Shown one piece after another: positions 58,995 to 64,000 of a stretch of DNA of 64,000 bases. Each line of letters starts with the position of its first letter. Positions within the stretch are counted from its first letter, which is position 1. The notes below the pieces were generated by a model that saw only the letters and a program-made list of their open reading frames with translations, did not search any database and was not told the DNA's origin. Both the position numbers and the translations under genes were made by a program. Source of the DNA: UBA10518 sp022837185 (GTDB lineage Bacteria; Desulfobacterota; Desulfobulbia; Desulfobulbales; Desulfobulbaceae); assembly GCA_034007705.1 (NCBI GenBank), contig JAVEQK010000003.1, positions 124,001-188,000 of the forward strand, in the 5' to 3' direction.

Positions 58995-60605
58995 ATGAAA
59001 AGAGAACAAAATCCCCGCCGGCACAGCTCCTATGGCCTGAAAAATCACGGCCTGTCCAATCTGAATGAAGTATTCTGGAATTTACCGACCCCCAGTCTGT
59101 GTGAAAAAATTCTGATCCGGGGGGAGGGGCGGCTTTCCCATCTCGGCCCGATAGTCGTCCGCACCGGCCATCACACCGGCCGATCGGCGGACGACAAGTT
59201 CATTGTCCGGGAGCCGGGGACGGAGCACGACATTCTGTGGGGACCCATCAACCCCCCCATTTCGGAGGAACGCTTTGATCACCTGCATAAACGGATGGCC
59301 ATGCACCTCCAGACCCAGGACGTTTACGTGCAGGATTGCTTTGTCGGCGCCGATCCCGAATACCGGCTTCCGGTCCGCATCATCACCCAGTACGCCTGGC
59401 ACAGTCTCTTTGCCCGCAACATGTTCATCCAGGCGACCGCCCAGGAACTGCACAGCCATGTACCGGAGTTCACGGTGATCAATGTCCCGGGATTTCACGC
59501 CTCGCCGAAGCTCGACGGCACCAACTCGGAAACCTTCATCATCATCAATTTCAAGAAAAAGCTGGTTCTCATCGGCGGCACCAGCTACGCGGGAGAAACG
59601 AAGAAATCGATTTTTTCGGTGATGAATTATCTCATGCCCAGGAGGGGGGTGCTGTCCATGCACTGCTCCGCCAATACGGGCAACGATGAGGATACCGCCC
59701 TCTTTTTCGGGCTCAGCGGCACGGGCAAGACGACCCTGTCCGCGGTGGCTGGCCGCACCCTGATCGGGGACGACGAGCACGGCTGGAGCGATGAGGGCAT
59801 ATTCAATTTCGAGGGGGGATGCTATGCCAAGCTGATCAGGCTGTCCCCCGAAGCGGAGCCGGAAATCTATTCGACCACCAGACGGTTCGGCACCATCCTG
59901 GAAAACGTGGCCCTTGATTCCGCTTCCAGGCAGATCGACCTCTATGACGACTCCTTCACCGAAAATACCCGGGGCTCATACCATATTTCCGCTATTCCCA
60001 ACGCCAGCCGGAGCGGCCTGGCCAGTCATCCGCGGACGATTATCTTCCTGTCGGCGGACGCCTTCGGAGTGCTGCCGCCCATCGCCAAACTGACCAGGGA
60101 GCAGGCCATGTACCATTTTATTTCCGGCTATACGGCCCGGGTGGCGGGGACCGAGCGCGGCGTCACCGAGCCCACGCCGGTTTTCAGCGCCTGCTACGGC
60201 GCGCCGTTCATGCCCATGCATCCAATGGCCTATGCCGAACTGCTGGGCCGGAAGCTCGATCGTCATGATTCCCAGGTATGGCTGATCAATACCGGCTGGA
60301 CCGGAGGTCCCTGTGGCATCGGCAGTCGGATGGAGATCAAGTACACCAGGGCCATGGTCGACGCCGCCCTGAACGGCCGCCTGGATGACGTGCCCACCGA
60401 ACAGGAGCCCTTTTTCGGTCTGCATGTGCCGCTGCACTGTCCCGATGTGCCCGACGGAGTGCTGGATCAGCGCGGCAGCTGGGCCGATCCCGGCGCCTAC
60501 GACGCCCAGGCCGGCAAGCTGGCGCGGATGTTTGCCGAGAATTTCCGGCAGTTTGACAGCCGGACAACTCCGGAACTCCGCGCCGCCGGGCCATACATCC
60601 CTTGA
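58995..60605 (+). CDS. pckA: Phosphoenolpyruvate carboxykinase (ATP)
   Basis: 536 residues. The nucleotide loop is FFGLSGTGKTTLSA (about 235-248), followed by LIGDDEHGWSDEGIFNFEGG with metal-binding acids. The N-terminal RTGHHTGRSADDKFIVREP and the C-terminal NTGWTGGPCGIGSRM are typical of the ATP enzyme. It interconverts oxaloacetate and phosphoenolpyruvate, for gluconeogenesis or carbon entry. AAGGAACGT precedes the ATG. Confidence 0.95.
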   Translation: MKREQNPRRHSSYGLKNHGLSNLNEVFWNLPTPSLCEKILIRGEGRLSHLGPIVVRTGHHTGRSADDKFIVREPGTEHDILWGPINPPISEERFDHLHKRMAMHLQTQDVYVQDCFVGADPEYRLPVRIITQYAWHSLFARNMFIQATAQELHSHVPEFTVINVPGFHASPKLDGTNSETFIIINFKKKLVLIGGTSYAGETKKSIFSVMNYLMPRRGVLSMHCSANTGNDEDTALFFGLSGTGKTTLSAVAGRTLIGDDEHGWSDEGIFNFEGGCYAKLIRLSPEAEPEIYSTTRRFGTILENVALDSASRQIDLYDDSFTENTRGSYHISAIPNASRSGLASHPRTIIFLSADAFGVLPPIAKLTREQAMYHFISGYTARVAGTERGVTEPTPVFSACYGAPFMPMHPMAYAELLGRKLDRHDSQVWLINTGWTGGPCGIGSRMEIKYTRAMVDAALNGRLDDVPTEQEPFFGLHVPLHCPDVPDGVLDQRGSWADPGAYDAQAGKLARMFAENFRQFDSRTTPELRAAGPYIP

Positions 60606-60693
60606 TCCTCCGGCGGACGGCGGCAACAGCAGAAGGAGCAGACCCCGTTCCCGGCCGGCAGACGGCGTTTTGCCGGGGGGATGGGCAAGGAGC

Positions 60694-61866
60694 ATGACAA
60701 ACTATCTCGTCATAGGCAACGGCGTGGCCGGCACCACGGCGGCCGAGTACATCAGGAAAAATGATCCGGCCGGGAAAATCACCATCCTCAGCGAGGAGGA
60801 CCTGCCCTTCTATTCCCGGATCCGCCTGATCGATTACCTGGGCGGCGACGTCGAAGAAGAGCGGCTGATAATCAGGAGCAGGGACTGGTACGGCGAGCGG
60901 GGAATCGAGCTGATCACCGGGGTCAGGGCCATCGACGGCGATCCGGCCCGGCGCACCGTTCTTACCGGGGACGGGGGCGAATTCGGCTACGACCGGCTGC
61001 TGCTGGCCACCGGAGGGCATTCTTTCGTGCCCCCCATCACCGGGGCCGGCACCCGGGGAACCTTCACCCTGCGCAATATCAGGGACGCCAGGGAAATCGT
61101 GTCCTGCTGCCTGCGGGGCGGCGACCTGGTCATGATCGGCGGGGGCCTGCTGGGGCTGGAAGCAGGCAACGCCCTGCGAAGGCGGGGCATGAACGTCACG
61201 GTGGTCGAGTTCCTTCCCCGCCTCCTGCCCCGGCAGCTCGATGCCAGGGGGGCCGCGAAGCTTACCCGGATCATGGAGGACATGGGCTTTGCCTTTCACA
61301 TCGGTACATCGGTGCGGGAAATACGGGGGGAGGAGAACGTCGAGGGGGTGGTTCTGCAGAGCGGGGAACAGATCCCCGCCGATGTGGTGATCATGGCGGC
61401 GGGGATCCGGCCGAATCTGGAGTTGGCCCGCCGGCTCGGCCTGCAATGCGAACAGGGAATAGTCGTGGATTCCCTGCTCAGAAGCAGCCGGCCGGAAATT
61501 TTCGCCGCCGGCGACGCCGCCGAGCACAACGGGGTGGTGTACGGCATCTGGCCCGCGGCGATGGAGCAGGGCAGGGCGGCGGGGACCAACATGACCGGGG
61601 GGCGCCTGGAGTACCGGGGCACGACCGTGGCCAACCGGCTCAAGGTCGCCGGCATCGATCTTGCCTCGGTGGGGGAGATCGATCCGGAAAACCGGTACCG
61701 CGCAGAGATCGAGGAGACGGACACGGTCTACAAGAAGCGGGTCTACGACGATGACGGCAGGCTGGTCGGCTGCATTCTGCTGGGCGACATTTCCGATTAT
61801 GGAGCCGTTGCCCGGGAGATAGGGGAAAAGGGCGGCGGGGAGCCGCCGCGGCCGTGCCGGGAGTGA
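60694..61866 (+). CDS. FAD/NAD(P)-dependent pyridine nucleotide-disulfide-type oxidoreductase
   Basis: 390 residues from ATG 60694. The FAD-binding motif is YLVIGNGVAGTTAAEYIRKN at 4-23, a second Rossmann motif LVMIGGGLLGLEAGNALRRR binds NAD(P)H near 145, and IFAAGDAAEHNG completes the FAD site. It lacks the redox-active cysteine pair and resembles the rubredoxin/nitrite reductase-type (NirB N-terminal, NADH:rubredoxin) group. An electron-transfer role to a small redox protein is likely. Its stop directly abuts the stop of the convergent lipoprotein gene. Confidence 0.85.
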   Translation: MTNYLVIGNGVAGTTAAEYIRKNDPAGKITILSEEDLPFYSRIRLIDYLGGDVEEERLIIRSRDWYGERGIELITGVRAIDGDPARRTVLTGDGGEFGYDRLLLATGGHSFVPPITGAGTRGTFTLRNIRDAREIVSCCLRGGDLVMIGGGLLGLEAGNALRRRGMNVTVVEFLPRLLPRQLDARGAAKLTRIMEDMGFAFHIGTSVREIRGEENVEGVVLQSGEQIPADVVIMAAGIRPNLELARRLGLQCEQGIVVDSLLRSSRPEIFAAGDAAEHNGVVYGIWPAAMEQGRAAGTNMTGGRLEYRGTTVANRLKVAGIDLASVGEIDPENRYRAEIEETDTVYKKRVYDDDGRLVGCILLGDISDYGAVAREIGEKGGGEPPRPCRE

Positions 61867-62361
61867 TCAGAGCCGTTTCGCCTTCCAGTATCTCCTGGAC
61901 CAGTACTGGTCGTCCAGCCGGGACAGGGTGACGCCCTTCCGGGAGGAGACGTGCATGAACCTCCCGCCGTCCACGTAAATGCCCACATGCCTTGACCGCA
62001 AACCCGTTTTGAAAAAGACCAGATCACCCGGCAGCAGGTTGTTGATGCCGACGTTTCTGCCCAGGGCCGCCAGTTCACTGGTGTTGCGGGGCACATCGAG
62101 GCACAGTTGCGAACGGTAGGTGAGATGGACGAACCCGGAGCAGTCAACGCCGTTTCTGCTCAGGCCGCCTGCCCTGTAGCGGGTCCCCTTCCAGGCAAGA
62201 TAGTGATCGAGGAGTTTTTTTCTCACCAGGGGCGGATTGCTCAGGGAGACGGCCTCCCGGCACTGGTCGATGGTTGTCCGCGAGGCCGGGGGGGAAGAGG
62301 TGGTGCAGCCCCCCGGCAGGAGAAGGATGATGATGAGGAGAAGAAGAGACGAAGTTCTCAT
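61867..62361 (-). CDS. NlpC/P60-family lipoprotein peptidase
   Basis: 164 residues. The lipobox LLPGGC gives lipid anchoring at Cys19. The catalytic Cys is C74 in GVDCSGFVHLTYR, the His is in SRHVGIYVDGGRF, and a third polar residue is in FMHVSSRKGV. NlpC/P60 enzymes cut stem peptides in peptidoglycan, and this size resembles Spr/MepS. Its stop (TCA on the plus strand) touches the TGA of the upstream oxidoreductase gene, so there is no spacer for a terminator. Confidence 0.9.
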   Translation of the reverse strand: MRTSSLLLLIIILLLPGGCTTSSPPASRTTIDQCREAVSLSNPPLVRKKLLDHYLAWKGTRYRAGGLSRNGVDCSGFVHLTYRSQLCLDVPRNTSELAALGRNVGINNLLPGDLVFFKTGLRSRHVGIYVDGGRFMHVSSRKGVTLSRLDDQYWSRRYWKAKRL

Positions 62362-62749
62362 GTCTGATGGTTCTTTGGCTTCGGCCCGGGGGTGGAGGGG
62401 GTTTTCCTCTCTCCGGCTCCGGGGGCTCGTTCACTTTTGTCTATCCTGCCATAAATCCGGCCTTTGATCAAAAAAAATCCGTCGGCGGGCCCATACGGGG
62501 GTGGATTTGACTTCCAGGGGCGGCCGCCTCGTTTCGTCCTCCCGAGATATTTTTCCGTGGGAAACGTCTTCAGGGTGGGATCGTGGCGGTTTTCGGGAAT
62601 TATTCCTGTTTACCGACCGTTCTTTCCTGATTATTCTATCATGGTAGAGGCCAGGCCGTTTCCGTCCTGGGGCCGTGCCGGCGCCGGATATCGCGGCTCC
62701 GGGGTCAGGGAGGAATGCTGTGCTGGTACATTCAAAGGGGCCATTCGTT
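62362..62749. promoter_or_regulatory. Intergenic region with a candidate promoter for the sigma-54 activator gene
   Basis: No gene is evident in 388 nt. TTTACC (62609-62614), 17 nt and TATTCT (62632-62637) make a moderate sigma-70 promoter about 110 nt before the activator. A promoter for the divergent NlpC/P60 gene must also lie here but is not clear. Confidence 0.4.
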
Positions 62750-64000
62750 ATGATGAAAAAAAATCCGGCCAGGGTGAGCGGCAAACAAGGAAAAGAGGCG
62801 GACCGTGATGAGCGGGGCGGCTGGGAGCTGCCGGCTTCGTTCCGGGACCTGTTCTTTTCCCTGCCCGACGCGGCCGCCCTTTGTGACGCCCATGGCCGGA
62901 TACTCCAGGTCAACCCGGCCCTGGAAAATATTTTCGGCTTCACCGCGGACGAGCTTGTCGGACAGCAGGCCGGGAGACTGCAAGGTGGGGCCGGCGGGGA
63001 AGAACCGGGGAAATGGCAGGACAATGGTAATGCCTGCTCCGGGGCGGATTGGGGGCGGTCGAGCTGCCGCCGCGGAGACGGTTCCGTTTTTCCCGCGGAA
63101 GTCGCCGTCATCCGCATCAGGGATGACCAGGGGGATGTCCGCGGATTTGTCCACCTGTTCCGGGACCTCTCCGGACAGCGGGAGAGGGAGAAAGAACTGC
63201 TCGAGGCGCAGATGCGCTACCGCCTGATCGCTGATTATACCTCCGACTGGGAATACTGGCGGGATGCGAACGGGTCCTTCCGGTATGTTTCCCCCTCCTG
63301 CGAGCGCATCACCGGCTACCCGCCGGCCGCCTTTGTGGAGCGCCCGGCCCTGGTCCATGAAATAGTCCTGCCGGCCGACCGGGAGATATGGGAGGGTCAT
63401 TGCCGGGATTCCATGGAAGAGATGAAACGGCGCGAGGTGCAGTTCCGCATCGTGCGCCGGGACGGGGAAGTCCGCTGGATTGAGCATGCCTGCCAGCCGG
63501 TGGTCGCCGACAGCGGCAAGGTCCTCGGCTTCCGGGTCAGCAACCGGGACGTCACCCGGCGCAAGACCATTGAGAACGAGCTGCGCCAGGCTCTGGAGGC
63601 GGTCCAGTCACTGAAGGAGCACCTGGAGGCGGAGAGCCTCTACCTGAAGGAAGAGATCGCCCTGGAGCATGACTATACCAACATCATCGGCAACAGCAAC
63701 GCCCTGCAGTACGTGCTGTTCAAGGTCGAACAGATCGCCGCTTCCGACACCACCGTTCTCATTCTGGGCGAGACGGGAACGGGCAAGGAACTGATAGCCC
63801 GGGCCATTCACAGCCGCAGCGCGCGCGGCGGCCGCTCCCTGGTGAAGGTCGACTGCGCGTCCCTGCCGGCCGATCTTATAGAAAGCGAATTGTTCGGCCA
63901 TGAAAAGGGCGCGTTTACCGGCGCCCATGCCCGTCATATCGGGCGCTTCGAGCTGGCGGACGGGACCAGCATTTTTCTTGATGAAATCGGCGAACTGCCC
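62750..64000 (+). CDS. PAS-domain sigma-54-dependent transcriptional activator (partial)
   Basis: The reading frame is open to the right edge (417 residues visible). Two PAS domains follow one another (about 20-150 and 155-285), marked by VNPALENIFGFTADELVGQQ and FRYVSPSCERITGYPPAAFV. The AAA+ domain then begins: Walker A GETGTGKE near 340, the sigma-54 contact loop GAFTGA at 386-391, and Walker B IFLDEIGELP at the edge. The start is ATG 62750 (AAGGGG nine bases upstream). It lacks a receiver domain, so signals come through the PAS domains. The DNA-binding domain is expected beyond the window. Confidence 0.9.
   Translation, partial: MMKKNPARVSGKQGKEADRDERGGWELPASFRDLFFSLPDAAALCDAHGRILQVNPALENIFGFTADELVGQQAGRLQGGAGGEEPGKWQDNGNACSGADWGRSSCRRGDGSVFPAEVAVIRIRDDQGDVRGFVHLFRDLSGQREREKELLEAQMRYRLIADYTSDWEYWRDANGSFRYVSPSCERITGYPPAAFVERPALVHEIVLPADREIWEGHCRDSMEEMKRREVQFRIVRRDGEVRWIEHACQPVVADSGKVLGFRVSNRDVTRRKTIENELRQALEAVQSLKEHLEAESLYLKEEIALEHDYTNIIGNSNALQYVLFKVEQIAASDTTVLILGETGTGKELIARAIHSRSARGGRSLVKVDCASLPADLIESELFGHEKGAFTGAHARHIGRFELADGTSIFLDEIGELP

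Overview
The window is a dense, GC-rich bacterial chromosome segment with about 65 genes and no rRNA, tRNA, CRISPR array or intact insertion sequence that I could see. Several features together suggest an anaerobic member of the Desulfobacterota, probably Desulfobulbales-like. These are a complex I operon without nuoE/F/G, a periplasmic cytochrome with about 12 haem sites, the futalosine menaquinone route (mqnB, mqnD), a CcsA-type cytochrome c assembly protein next to siroheme and haem genes, a MucR-type zinc-finger regulator, a DUF3786 Fe-S protein and the yicC-remA-gmk cluster. The phylum is an inference from gene content; no marker sequence was compared.

Layout. 1-6.7 kb (minus): complex I operon nuoA-B-C-D-H-I-J-K plus a MrpD/NuoM-like antiporter subunit, running off the left edge. 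6.9-8.8 kb: aspartate-type aminotransferase and a GNAT acetyltransferase. 8.9-14.6 kb (minus): a tightly coupled four-gene unit, pbp1A, ogt, nadE and a multihaem cytochrome. 14.8-25.1 kb: mutL, a Sel1-repeat protein, a VanZ-like protein, endonuclease V, a GAF-histidine kinase, ftsH, a YihY membrane protein and a LysM lytic transglycosylase. 25.2-29.9 kb: Nudix hydrolase, a ZapB-like coiled coil, zapA, a probable 6S RNA, rny and tyrS. 30-34.8 kb (minus): a Fur-family regulator, a radical SAM protein with an uncharacterised partner, and glycogen phosphorylase. 35-40.8 kb (plus): pal, skp, a DUF3786 Fe-S protein, heptose-7-phosphate kinase, yicC, remA, gmk and an rRNA methyltransferase. 41.1-46.2 kb (minus): S1-domain protein, a B12/radical SAM protein of the RiPP-maturation type, lolA, murI and mucR. 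46.8-53.9 kb: fmdB, a DUF2959 lipoprotein, queA, mqnB-mqnD-mobA, a TlpA-like thioredoxin, a 67-residue secreted protein and uppP. 54-58 kb: a lysine-methyltransferase-like enzyme, siroheme dehydrogenase, ccsA and hemA. 58-64 kb: YitT, pckA, an FAD oxidoreductase, an NlpC/P60 lipoprotein and a sigma-54 activator cut by the right edge.

How it fits together. The respiratory theme (complex I, menaquinone synthesis, haem and cytochrome c assembly, multihaem cytochrome) is spread over several operons. The envelope theme (PBP1A, MurI, UppP, lytic transglycosylase, Pal, Skp, LolA, heptose kinase, NlpC/P60) runs through the rest.

The strongest unexplained signal is a family of dispersed intergenic repeats. 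Short arrays with strict 7-nt periodicity sit at gene 3' ends near 8.8, 40.8, 41.1, 47.9 and 48.5 kb. They are often joined to a small GC palindrome and to inverted pairs of a roughly 33-nt unit. One array supplies the last codons and stop of queA. A second signal is a shared palindrome, TGAA(T/G)N4ATTCA, upstream of nuoA, the Fur-family gene and glgP.
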